This document shows positions 8,896 to 20,400 of a DNA stretch of 64,000 nucleotides, one piece after another. The translations under genes were made by a program, and so were the position numbers. Below the pieces are notes generated by a model. It saw nothing but the letters and a program-made list of their open reading frames with translations. It was not told where the DNA came from and made no database searches. Position 1 is the stretch's first letter; the number at the start of each line of letters is the position of its first letter. The stretch comes from G963662905 sp963676415 (GTDB lineage Bacteria; Bacteroidota; Bacteroidia; Bacteroidales; WRLA01): positions 682,001-746,000 of the forward strand of contig OY781097.1 of NCBI GenBank assembly GCA_963676415.1, given 5' to 3'.

Positions 8896-11800
8896 ATGAA
8901 GAAAATAATCATTCTTATTAGTATATTGTTGGGTGTTTCATTTGTTTTTTCACAGACGGTTTATGTGAATAGCTCAACGGGTGATGATACCAATGGTGAT
9001 GGGTCATCAAGTAATCCATACAAAACTTTCTATAAAGGTTATACACAGACTTCAAGTGGGGGGACACTTAACCTTTCGGGAACATTTACTTGGACAGATG
9101 CAGGAGAGACAGGTGATGTTACTAATACAGGTTTTACCATTAACAAAAATATAACAATACAGGGCCAGGATACTGAAACTACCATTATTCAGGCTGCTAC
9201 CACAGAAAATACGGCAGACCGCAGGGTTTTTACAGTTCGAGATGCTACAATATTCATTAACGATCTAACCATACAGTACGGGCAAGATAATAGCACAAGT
9301 GGCGATGTTTTTGCTGGCGGAATAGCAGTTGGCTATGGACACGGAACTTCAACAAAAAACACTACACTAACTATTGATAATTGTATAATTACCCGCAATA
9401 ATTCGAATGTTGCATCTGGTGGCTATTACAGAGGGGGAGGAATAGGTGCCTGTTCAGCGGATTTAACAGTAACAAATTGCCAAATTTCTCACAATAGCAG
9501 CTCCAGTAATGCGTATGGTTCCGGAGGATTATATACTGTAAGGCATTATGGCTTAAATATTCAAAATACATCTATCACAAATAATTCAGGTACCGATACA
9601 GACGGCGTGTCTACCAGTTATTCAACCTATTCTGGTGGAATTACTGAGTATAGCAGGATGTCTGGAAATACAGGGCAATTAACAAACGTAACTATTGCTA
9701 ATAATTCCTCGAACAGTTCTGGTGGTGGAATGATTCTTGCACCAGGTAGTGGACAAACAACTTATTTGACTAACATAACCTGTGCAAATAATAGTTCTTC
9801 TGGAAATGACTATGCTGGTCTTTATATACCTTCCAGCAGGGGGACAGCCGAAATTAAGAATTGTATTTTTGTGAACAATTCAGGCACGGGAACTGGTTAT
9901 GATATTAATGGCTCTACTACGAATAACGGCTATAACGTTTTAGAAAATTATAGTGGGTTCACTACAACTACAGGTGATATAACTGATTTGTCTAACTTGA
10001 ATTTAAGTGCATCCCCAGAATTAAATAGTAGTCTAAACCCTTCGCTAACACTCAGTATTGCGTCAAACTCCTCGGCTAAAAATTCCGGGAGTTCTGTTGC
10101 AAATGGTTCTGTTAGCATACCAACAAACGACCAGAGGAATTATCCACGTATAGATGGGACTGATATTGGTGCCTTTGAGTATGTTATCATATCAACACCA
10201 ACTACGCAGGCAACTTCGGTTTTATTTCCAGGCACAGCGGGTGATGAGGCAGAAGTGAGTTGGACAAACGGGGATGGCCAATCCAGAATTGTTTTTGCAA
10301 AGCAAGGAACCAGTGGAACGACAGCCCCTGTTGACGAAACAACCTACACTGCCAGTGCAACTTTTGGATCAGGAGACCAAATTGGCAGTACAGGCTGGTA
10401 TTGCGTTTATAAAGGCTCCTCAAACAGTTTTACGATGTTGGGTCTCAGCACAAATACGGATTATAGGCTACAGGTATTTGAGTTTAATGGTTCTGGAGGG
10501 ATGGAAAAATATCTAACAACAACAGCCAGCGGGAATCCGGCTAATGTCAACTCTGGAGCTCTTTCATCTCCAACGGTGCAGACAAATACAATTGCTGCAG
10601 TTCCTGGTCAAACGACTGTTTCATTGGAGTGGTCTAATGGTAACGGAAAGAAAAGAGCTGTTTTTATGAAGCATTCACCCTGTGGAGAGGCTTATGTTAC
10701 TGACCTGAATACTTATACTGCAAGTACTACATTTGGTAATGGAACCCAGTTGGGTACAACAGGTTGGTATTGTGTCTATAATGGCACTGGATATTCAGTA
10801 AGTATAACAGGTTTAACCTCTGGTGAACCCTATCGTGTCCAGTCTTTTGAATACAATGGTGCTGCCGGGGAGGAACTTTATCTTAAAACAACGGCATCCA
10901 ATAATCCAACGACTTTTAAAACCACCTCATTAATTCTTGATGATGGGTTTGAAACAGGAGATTTTAGCGCAAATGCCTGGAATTATACATCAGGTAATGC
11001 GGATTTTCAAGTCACGGATGCGGAAGCATATTCTGGAGACTATTCAGCGGAGTCTGGCAATATTGTTGATGGCCAATATTCAACACTTCAGATTACAAAA
11101 ACCCTTAGTGGAACTGCAACAGTTTCCTTTTTCAAAAAAGTTTCTTCTGAAGCCAGCTTTGATAAATTATATTTTTATATAGATGATGTTGAAAAAGATA
11201 ATTGGTCGGGTAATGTTGATTGGTCGTATGAAGAATATAGTGTAACCGCAGGAGAACATACTTTCAAATGGAAATATGCAAAAGATGGTAGTGTGAGCTC
11301 TGGAAGTGACGCTGCCTGGGTTGATGAAGTCAAGATAACCCCTGGAGGGGGAGCCAGCAACGGTAATCAGCACAATTTCTATGTGGATGCAGAAAATGGT
11401 TCTGATAGTGACTATGGTTACTATTGTAGCCCATTAAAAACATTCCATGCAGCTTACGAGAATACAGGTACAGGAGATACAATTACCATTATTGGCACTG
11501 TGGATTGGTCTTCTGTTGATGAAACAGGGGATGCCGAAAATACTGGTTATACACTTAGTAAAAACATAATAATAAGAGGAGAGGAAGCTGATCAGTCGAA
11601 AATTCAAGCATATAGTAGTGCCCCTCCAAATAGTCAAGACCGAAGAGTATTTACTGTCTCTTCAGGAACTACTGTAACCATTGAGGAACTGACTCTAAGG
11701 TATGGTAGTTTTCAATATGATCAAGGTTATTCGGGTTCATGTGTAAGTAATGAGGGCACCTTGTATTTGAATTATTGCAATGTTTCTTATAATTCCAATT

Positions 11801-13866
11801 ATAAATCATCAGCTGGAGGACTGTATAATGCCAGTGGCGCAACAATGGAAATTTATGGATGTACTATTGATCATAATATGACTTATTATTTCGGAGGAGG
11901 AATATATAATGCCGGAACCCTCAAAGTAACAAACTCAACTATTTTTGCAAATAATTGCCCTTCATCTGTTGATGGAAGAGGTGGTGGTATATACCATAAT
12001 AACGGAACAGCCACAATAACGAACACTACTATCTCTGAAAATTATGTCGCTATGAATTCATCGAATTATGGAGGAGGTATTCAAGCACATGCTGATATTT
12101 ATATTAAAAATTGTATTTTGGCAAATAATTATGCTAATACAAATACAATTAACAGTGATTATTATGCCAGTGGATATTATGATGAAACTTATAATAGTAT
12201 AATCGAACAGCCTCAGGGCTACGACAATGATATGACGAATGGGACAAATGGCAATTTGGTAGGAACAGGTTTAGCTTTAAATATAAGTTCAAGCCTTGCA
12301 GAAAACAATACTTCCAATGGAACCTTCACATTAGCTCTGAGTTCTGGAAGTGTAGCGATTAATGCCGGTTCAGAAACTGCAAATAATGGAGTGTCTATTC
12401 CTTCTTCAGATCAAAGAGGATTTAGCAGAAGTGGATCAACTGATATTGGCGCATATGAATACGACGGAAGCAACCCTGATATGATTTCATGGGGCGGTTC
12501 AACTAGCAATGATTGGAACACAGAATCTAATTGGAGCGGCGGCACAGAGCCTACATCATCTTCCATAGTTACGATTCCTTCAGGCACTACTTTTTCACCA
12601 GTAATTAGCTCTGGAGATAATGCAGAGTGCTCAGATCTTACTGTATCCAATGGAGCAACCCTATGCATACTCAGCGGAGGGTCTTTGATTACTTCAGGTT
12701 CTATAACAAATAATGGAAGCATTGAAGTTGAACAAAGCATCAGTGATGGAAGATGGCATCTGATTTCTAGTCCAGTAACATCACATACAGCATCGATTTT
12801 TACAGGAGATTATTTGCAATACTGGTCTGAAGATGGACAAACATGGACTGATATCGAAGCTGCCTCTTTCTCGTTGATTCCAGTTAGGGGATATGCTTTA
12901 TGGGGTACAGCAAAAGGAGCTTATACTTTTACTGGCACCCCAAATAGCGGCGAGAAAAATATTACACTTTCTTACCATAACTCTGGAGAAAATGCTAAAG
13001 GGATGAACCTTGTTGGAAACCCCTACCCTTCATCTATTGATTGGGCAACACTGCATGGCTCTTATGGAGCGGCTTATGTATGGAATGCGACATCCTCAAC
13101 TTATATTACGAATACTGATGCTAATATAGCTCCAATGCAAGGATTTTTCATCTATACATCGAATAACGAAAGCACTTTTACTCTTCAAAATTCAAACAGA
13201 TCTCATGGTGGCTCATTCCTTAAGGAAGGATTGGCTTCAAAAGGATTAAAACTAAAAGCTCCTTACATGGAGTTTGCGGATGAGCTTATATTATTGTTCG
13301 ACGAAAGTGCTGAAGAAGGATTTAACCTTTTTAACGATGCATGGAAGCTTATCTCCGGTAGCCAAGGCGTTTCGCAAATTTGGTCTTACAATTCTGACGG
13401 AATGTTATCTATTGACAAACGTCCCGAAACCTCAAGCATCCAACTCGGTTTCGCCAACAACCAAAGCGGCGCCTACAGCATCCAAGCCAGTGAAATCAAC
13501 GGCCTCGACAAGGTGGTTTTGGTTGATACAAAACTTGATGTGCTGCATGATCTCAGCGATGGCCCCTATACTTTTGATTGGGAAGCCGGCGAAGATGAGA
13601 AACGTTTTAAGCTGAGCCTGAACACTACAGCGGTTGAAAATTTAGACATCCCGGAAGTACAGATATATGCACAGGGAGATCGCATAATTATAAAAACTGA
13701 ATGCAGTCTTGACAACAATCAGATCACCATTTATGATTTGGCAGGTAGAAAGACCGCTTCATACGAAGCACAGGAATCAGTTCCGGCACCAAAAGTTTCA
13801 GGCATTTACCTGATCCAAATCCAGGGGGCAGAACAAAATATTACACGCAAGTTAATAATAAAATAG
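8896..13866 (+). CDS. Giant T9SS surface protein with two parallel beta-helix domains (1656 aa)
   Basis: Secreted cell-surface protein. Order of domains: signal peptide (residues 1-20); a right-handed beta-helix (about 20-430) with Asn/Ser/Gly-rich rungs, starting VYVNSSTGDDTNGDG and closing DIGAFEY; two fibronectin-like segments (about 440-680), each with an xGWYCVY motif; a jelly-roll-like segment (about 685-830, starting DDGFETGDFS); a second beta-helix (about 830-1190, starting FYVDAENGSDSD, closing DIGAYEY); an SNWSGG segment (about 1200-1280); a long beta-rich region; and a T9SS type A sorting domain (about 1590-1656: ITIYDLAGRKTASYE, GIYLIQIQG, RKLIIK). The two beta-helices look like an internal duplication. 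No catalytic polysaccharide-lyase residues could be picked out, so adhesion or glycan binding is as likely as enzymatic action. Follows paralogue 2 of the short protein. Confidence 0.88.
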   Translation: MKKIIILISILLGVSFVFSQTVYVNSSTGDDTNGDGSSSNPYKTFYKGYTQTSSGGTLNLSGTFTWTDAGETGDVTNTGFTINKNITIQGQDTETTIIQAATTENTADRRVFTVRDATIFINDLTIQYGQDNSTSGDVFAGGIAVGYGHGTSTKNTTLTIDNCIITRNNSNVASGGYYRGGGIGACSADLTVTNCQISHNSSSSNAYGSGGLYTVRHYGLNIQNTSITNNSGTDTDGVSTSYSTYSGGITEYSRMSGNTGQLTNVTIANNSSNSSGGGMILAPGSGQTTYLTNITCANNSSSGNDYAGLYIPSSRGTAEIKNCIFVNNSGTGTGYDINGSTTNNGYNVLENYSGFTTTTGDITDLSNLNLSASPELNSSLNPSLTLSIASNSSAKNSGSSVANGSVSIPTNDQRNYPRIDGTDIGAFEYVIISTPTTQATSVLFPGTAGDEAEVSWTNGDGQSRIVFAKQGTSGTTAPVDETTYTASATFGSGDQIGSTGWYCVYKGSSNSFTMLGLSTNTDYRLQVFEFNGSGGMEKYLTTTASGNPANVNSGALSSPTVQTNTIAAVPGQTTVSLEWSNGNGKKRAVFMKHSPCGEAYVTDLNTYTASTTFGNGTQLGTTGWYCVYNGTGYSVSITGLTSGEPYRVQSFEYNGAAGEELYLKTTASNNPTTFKTTSLILDDGFETGDFSANAWNYTSGNADFQVTDAEAYSGDYSAESGNIVDGQYSTLQITKTLSGTATVSFFKKVSSEASFDKLYFYIDDVEKDNWSGNVDWSYEEYSVTAGEHTFKWKYAKDGSVSSGSDAAWVDEVKITPGGGASNGNQHNFYVDAENGSDSDYGYYCSPLKTFHAAYENTGTGDTITIIGTVDWSSVDETGDAENTGYTLSKNIIIRGEEADQSKIQAYSSAPPNSQDRRVFTVSSGTTVTIEELTLRYGSFQYDQGYSGSCVSNEGTLYLNYCNVSYNSNYKSSAGGLYNASGATMEIYGCTIDHNMTYYFGGGIYNAGTLKVTNSTIFANNCPSSVDGRGGGIYHNNGTATITNTTISENYVAMNSSNYGGGIQAHADIYIKNCILANNYANTNTINSDYYASGYYDETYNSIIEQPQGYDNDMTNGTNGNLVGTGLALNISSSLAENNTSNGTFTLALSSGSVAINAGSETANNGVSIPSSDQRGFSRSGSTDIGAYEYDGSNPDMISWGGSTSNDWNTESNWSGGTEPTSSSIVTIPSGTTFSPVISSGDNAECSDLTVSNGATLCILSGGSLITSGSITNNGSIEVEQSISDGRWHLISSPVTSHTASIFTGDYLQYWSEDGQTWTDIEAASFSLIPVRGYALWGTAKGAYTFTGTPNSGEKNITLSYHNSGENAKGMNLVGNPYPSSIDWATLHGSYGAAYVWNATSSTYITNTDANIAPMQGFFIYTSNNESTFTLQNSNRSHGGSFLKEGLASKGLKLKAPYMEFADELILLFDESAEEGFNLFNDAWKLISGSQGVSQIWSYNSDGMLSIDKRPETSSIQLGFANNQSGAYSIQASEINGLDKVVLVDTKLDVLHDLSDGPYTFDWEAGEDEKRFKLSLNTTAVENLDIPEVQIYAQGDRIIIKTECSLDNNQITIYDLAGRKTASYEAQESVPAPKVSGIYLIQIQGAEQNITRKLIIK

Positions 13867-14239
13867 CTTGAATGCATCGGCAATATATGCTGCTACATAC
13901 CCATAAAATCAGCATCCCGTTGCTGGGATGCTGATTTTACAAATAAAAACTGAAGCAATTAAGCTCTTTGAACAACAATAGATAGGAACCGGATCATTCC
14001 GTGTTATTGATTGAAGGAATTATAACCGCATAAACCGTTCACTTGATTTCTTTCATGAAATCGTTCTCACCCAATATCCGGTGCACTAATAGCAATATCG
14101 TTTTAGCGATATATTTTTCACAAGTATATATATACCAAAGACTTTGAATGTCTATTGGATGAAATCTATTATTCATTTGATTCAGGAGGGAATCAAAAAA
14201 GATGATAAAAAGCAAAATCAATGATACAACAAAAAAAGT
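13867..14239 (+). other. Intergenic stretch between the first giant gene and the broken short gene
   Basis: 373 bases without a convincing gene. It holds the terminator hairpin at 13905-13938 and an AT-rich region from 14040 up to the broken short gene. A 60-codon minus-strand frame at 14039-14221 has no signal or family and is judged to be chance. Confidence 0.6.
13905..13938 (+). terminator. Terminator hairpin after the 1656-aa T9SS gene
   Basis: Perfect 14-bp stem AAAATCAGCATCCC / GGGATGCTGATTTT around a 6-base loop, 39 bases after the stop codon. The T run is inside the 3' arm. The symmetric A and T ends would also let it act on the other strand. Confidence 0.65.
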
Positions 14240-14464
14240 ATGATGAAAACTTTTAAACTTCTACCTCTTATGCTAATCCCGGCAGTTTTAATGAGCACAA
14301 GTATAAATCTTCTTGCCTCCGACCCACCACCCGGACATGGTGAAACAGGCAATGTGCCCGGCGGCGGAGCACCTTTGGGGAGTTGATTGGGGCTAATGCT
14401 GTGACTCGGACTCGGATATTGTGTGATTAATAAAAGGAGTAAAAATAAAATTGATCAATTATGA
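14240..14464 (+). pseudogene. Broken paralogue of the short PID-CTERM-like proteins (two in-frame TGA codons)
   Basis: From ATG 14240 the frame reads a signal peptide (MMKTFKLLPLMLIPAVLMS...LLAS), then DPPPGHGETGNVPGGGAPLG, almost the same as paralogue 3 at 21081. A TGA follows at 14384-14386 where that paralogue has Gly. Past it the frame goes on LGLML, a second TGA at 14402-14404, then LGLGYCVINKRSK and a final TGA at 14462-14464. That last stop overlaps the ATG of the next giant gene (14461). So the N-terminal 48 residues and the overall tail shape survive, but the hydrophobic tail cannot be made by normal decoding. Simple decay is most likely; TGA is an ordinary stop in this genome (it ends the AraC-type gene). 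Confidence 0.75.
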
Positions 14465-17400
14465 AAAATGTAGTTCTTACGGTTCTGTTTGCCCTTTCTT
14501 TTGTTTGCTTAAACGCAGGCACTTATTCAGGAGGAAACGGTAATGTTGATAATCCTTATCAAATAAATACAACTGATGACTTAATTGAGTTATCCAATAC
14601 CTCTGCCGATTGGAGTAAATATTTTGTTCAGACGGCCAATATCGGGTTTAATTCTAACGAGCAACTGGTTGACTGGGATGGAGACGGCACAGCTTCCTGG
14701 GATGCAGGCGACCAATCAGGTTTTTCACCAATAGGGAATAATTCCACAAGATTTAGTGGCGAATATGATGGTGATAATTATTCGGTCAACAACTTATACA
14801 TTAATCGTTCTTCTTATGATTATATAGGATTTTTTGGATATGCAAATAATGCATCAATTTCAGGTGTCGCACTGTTAGGTGTTGATATAGATGGTGACGA
14901 GTATGTTGGCGGCCTTGTAGGTTATTTATATGGAACTACCAATCTGAGTAATTGTAATATTAATGGGAATGTAAGCGGCACTTATAGAGTTGGAGGAGTA
15001 ATTGGATATGATAATATGTCAGGTATCGGTAGTATTGAATCAATATTTTTTAATGGGAATGTTGATTCCGATGGTGATAATAGTGGAGTAGGAGGATTTA
15101 TTGGAGAAAAGTCGGGCAATAGTGTTATTGAACGATGTGGGGCCTTAGGAACAGTAACGGCAACAGGGAGGAATTGTGGTGGTTTTGTTGGGTGGACTGA
15201 TGATGGAGAGATTAATCAATGCTATTCACATTCGGATATAACGAATAGCACAACAACTCAGGGAAGAATTGGAGGGTTTGCTGGTGCGGTTGCCTATTTT
15301 AATTATAGTTATGGTGTTATAAATAATTGTTATGCCATTGGAGATGTTTCTGTACCAAACTTAACTTCATCATATGATAACTACGGAATTGGAGGATTTG
15401 TCGGTAGTTATTATGACAATAGCGGAAATAAAGTTAATAATTCCTATGCAGCTGGCCTAATTTCAGTGGGGTATACAAATTCTTATATAGGAGGTTTTAG
15501 TGGTGAACCACATAGTTCTGGTAGCGGAGGGACCGGTAACTTCTGGAACACTCAAACGTCTGGCTATTCAAGCAGCCAACATTCCGGTTCAGGCGAAACA
15601 GGGATCAATACCAGTCAAATGCAAACACAAAGTACATTCACCAATGCGGGCTGGAATTTTACCACTATATGGGCGATGACATCAATATATAATGATGGTT
15701 TCCCATATGTAAGGGAATTGTTCTCAGGAGGTAGTGGCTCAGAATCAGATCCATATCATATTTCCTGCCTTGATGATCTTTCATTTTTGACTCAAAATAA
15801 TGAGTTTTGGTCAAGCTACTTTATTCAAACTGTTAATATTGATGCCGCGCGTACTCAATATTGGGATGATACTGACGATAATGCTGACGCTGATAAATTT
15901 AATGACCCCAATGACGGTAACTCAAATGGAGATAATGATGGCTTTTTGCCTATTTGTGCTAATAATGCCAGCCCTTATTTTTATGGAGGCTTTGATGGTG
16001 ATGGCCATACAATCAGCAACCTCTACATAAACCGACCTACAGAATGGTATAATGGGCTTTTCGGACTATTGTTCAGTTCTGCCGGTAAAATAAAAAATAT
16101 TGGATTGGTCAATGTTGATATTACAGGAATAAGCGAAACCGGAGGATTGGCAGGAAGGCTTCGATATGCAAAAGATTGCTATACAACAGGAAGTGTTACA
16201 GCGGGATCCGGGGCTTCAGAGGTTGGTGGTTTTGCTGGTAATATTGAAGGTACTGTGGAAAACTGCTATAGTCTGGCCAACGTCTCTGCTCCTTCAGGAG
16301 GAAACAAGCTGGGAGGATTTATTGGAGAAGCAAATGGTTATTATTATGGGAATAACGTTGTTATTGAAAACTGTTTTGCAAAAGGGAATGTGTCCGGTAC
16401 CGCCTCAAATGTAGGAGGTTTTTCGGGCTATAATAATGCATATGAAGGTACAGTAAGTATTAGTAATTGCTATTCAACGGGTTCTGTGGACGGTTCATCA
16501 GGTAAAGGAGGCTTTACCGGAGGAAATACTGCATTCAACCTAACTGTTTCTAACTGCTTTTACGATAGCGAGTCTTCAGGTATGGGTGCAACATCAGCTT
16601 CCGGGACAGGAAAAACTTCTACGGAAATGAAAAGCTTTATTACCTATACTGATCAAACCACCCTTGGTTTGACAACTGCCTGGGATTTTATTGATAACCC
16701 TTACGATGATGTGGCCAATGATAACTATTGGGGATTGAACCCGGAAGAGAACAATGGCTATCCTTTCCTGGCATGGCAGGGATATAGCCAGCAATCTGCA
16801 CCGCTGGCAAGCACCCAGGCCACAACAGACATTGCTCAAAATACGGCTACCGGAAACGGGAATATCACATTTTTGGGAATTGCAAACCCCACACAACACG
16901 GAGTTTGTTGGAGAACCAGCGAAAACCCAACTACATCCGACAGCAAAACAGAAGAAGGGGGAGCCAGCGCAACCGGAGCCTTTACATCACCAATTACAGG
17001 GCTAGCTTCGGGTACAACATATTACGTCAGGGCTTATGCTACAAATAATGAAGGCACAGGCTATGGCGAGCAAGTGAGCTTTACAACGGACGATGACCCT
17101 GATCTGCAATTGACCGCATCCGCCGGAACTGCCTCAGGTGCATACTCAACTTTAAAAGAAGCTTTTGATGCTATTAATGATGGCACGCATCAGGGGGTGA
17201 TTACTATTGATGTATTGGGTGATGTAACAGAGTCCACAACGGCCCAGCTCAACAATAACGTAAACCTTACTTCCTTAACGATCATCCCTTCAGGTGGCGC
17301 TGCAAGAACAATCTCAGGAGATTTCGACGGTAACCTGATTTATCTCTCTGGGGCGGACAATGTAACATTTGACGGACTGAACACAGGAGGAAATTCCCTT

Positions 17401-20400
17401 ACACTCCAAAATTCCAATACAGGCACATCGGCCACGGTTTTCAATATGTATTCTACGGCTCAAAACAATACCATTACCAACTGTAGCCTAAAAGGTTCCG
17501 GCCGTCATCCTGATAAAGGAATGGTGCATTTTAGTAACGGGCCTTCCTCTTTCGAAATATCAAACTGTACTTTGGGGCCATCGGGGAGCAACAAGCCCTA
17601 TAACCTCATTTATGGTTATGGATATTCCAGCACGAATCCATCTGGCATAACGATTGATAATAATGAGTTATATGATCATTTTGCCTCCACATATGGTACT
17701 CATGCTGTATATCTGAGAGAAGTGGATAATGTAAGCATTACTGGCAATCATTTTTATCAAACTGAAGCAGTATCTTTCTCGTCCGCCAGCGCATATCGCG
17801 AGGTATATATTTGGGATGGGAGCGATTTTACCATAACCGGAAACTATTTTGGAGGTAATACCACTAGTTGCGGGGGAAATGCCATGAATATTTCCGGTGC
17901 ATCCAGCATCAGGATGTTGTATTGCCATGCCGGGGGTTCGCCTAATACCATATCAAACAACACTATAGCCAATATTACTTCAAACACTACTGCAGACTGT
18001 GATTTCTGGGGCATTGATTATTCGGGAGCAACTTTTATTATGGAAAATAACCTTATTGGAAATATGAGTTCGCCCAGCATAAGTCATACAACAACAAATG
18101 TTTCTACAAACCAAACTTTTATGGCGATTGGGGGTGCTTATACAGGCGCTATTACCATAAGTTCGCTTAGCAATAATAATATTGGAGGGATCAGCTTTAC
18201 AGCCAATGATCCTTCTTTCTATGGTATTTACTTTCCGACAAGTACCGGGTCTTCTGCCAATATAACCAACCTGCAATACAATACGATTGGAGGAACAAAT
18301 GATAACTCCATCACCATCACGGACAATAATAATTCAGATGGCAGTGTATCCTTTGGGATACAGGTTTATCCTATTTCCATTTCGGGGGATTGTAATATCC
18401 AACACAATACTGTGCAAAACATTAGCCTGAGCGGTGATGATGAGGTGGGTTTTACAGGAATTTACACGAAATGCAATGTGGATCAAAACTCAATTCATGA
18501 TATTTCTTCATCAGCATATGGGGATCTTACTGGAATTGAAACCTTTTACGACATCACATCAAATACAATTTACGATCTTCATAGTACCAATTCAGGCTAT
18601 TCTGGCAGTTATTTTATTAAAGGTGTGACCAATAAAAACGGGGAACAAGACATCAGTTATAACAAAATTTACAGCCTTGATTCCGAGAATGACGATTGCA
18701 TTGTCAGAGGTATAAACCTGGAGCAGGCTCTTTCTTACAAATCAAGCGTATTCAATAATGAGATTATTTTAGGTTTAAAATCTGATGGGACAAATTTTGG
18801 TGTAGATCCTGATTTTACAGGCATTTATATTGATAACGGGGGCGAGGTTTATTTTAACACAATATTTATTGCAGGCTCAAAGGAAAGCGGTTTCGGCAGG
18901 TCTGCTTGCATTTACAGGCGCTCCTCCAGTTCAAGCCAGCCTCTGACATTGAAGAACAATGTCCTTGCGAATGAGCGAACCAGTTCAAATTATACTTTCC
19001 GGAACTGTGTGTTTTTGGAGAATGGCACCAGCTATCTGGCAATGGATAATAATAATTATTATACCCTTTCGGGCTATATTGGATATGACGGGAGCCAATA
19101 CAGGCAAACGCTAGGCCAATGGCAAACTGCTACTTCACAAGATGCCAACAGTATCAGTTCTGATCCGTCTTTTACCGATGAAAGCAATTTGGATTTTAGC
19201 CTGACAGCAAATAGCCCTGCTGTGGGTGTTGGCGTAAATATTGACGGCATAACCGACGACATCAACGGCGACACGCGGCCAATGCCGGAGGGAACCAATC
19301 CTGATATGGGCGCATACGAAAGCGATTATGGTATTGTTGGCTGGACAGGCGCAAGCAGTTCTTCCTGGACGGACCCTGCAAACTGGTCTCCGGCAGCAGC
19401 TCCCAATTCAGCCTATTTCCACGCCTATGTCCACAATAATGGAAATGCCCCTGTGATCAGCTCCGGTGTGGAATCTCCGGCAGAATGCTATAATATGGAT
19501 ATTGATGCCGATGCCTGCTTAACCATTAATCCGGGCAAAGCACTCACAGTGCATGGCGCCCTTAGCCTGGCTGAAGGAAAAGCCAATGGCAGACTCAACA
19601 TTCTGAGTGATGCCACAGGAACCGGCTCCCTCATTGTGGAAGGTACATCTTCGGGCTCGGTCGATGGCCAGTATTATGTGGATACCTATGCAAGCGATAA
19701 ATGGCATTATGTTGCTTCACCTGTTTCAGGACAATTACTTAACGAAAGCTGGATAACAGCCAACAGCCTCGACAATACCAATGGGGCATACCAATTATTC
19801 CGTTTTGATGAAGACAACAATTATTGGATTATCTGGGCCTCCGATGGCAATCCTGAAGCTTTTACGGATGCCACATTTGTTGATGCCCGGGGATATTGCC
19901 TCTCACGCAGCGAAGCAGGTGCCCTGAATATGAGCGGCTCACTCAGGACTTCCAATGTAAATTATCCTGCCACCCATACCGAAGGAAAAGGAAATGGCTG
20001 GAACATGGTAGGAAACCCCTTTAGCTCTGCAATGGGCGTTACTGCCACAGCCTCCTCTGCGGAAGACTTCCTGGCTGTTAATGCTGCTTTATTAGATGAT
20101 AATTATGAAGCACTTTATGTGTGGGACGAACAAAGCAATTATGCTAATTACCGCAATGATTATAAAGTAATTTCCAATGCTGAAATAGGGGGCTTAACAA
20201 GGATTTCGCAAAATTATATCATGCCCGGGCAGGCATTTATGGCCAAAGTAAACACAAGCGGCAATTTACAGTTCAACACGGCGATGCAGGCTCATGCTGC
20301 TGTTGGGTCTTTTAAAAGCAAAGAAAACTGGCCTTATTTTGAGCTGATTGCAGAAAATGACACACGGATGAATGCAACGGCAGTTGGCTTCCACTACAAC

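Noticed and set aside
14240..14464. TGA recoding (to Gly or Trp) to rescue the broken short gene
   Set aside because: TGA is used as a normal stop by the AraC-type gene at 8414-8416, no other gene here needs recoding, and an intact paralogue exists at 21081.
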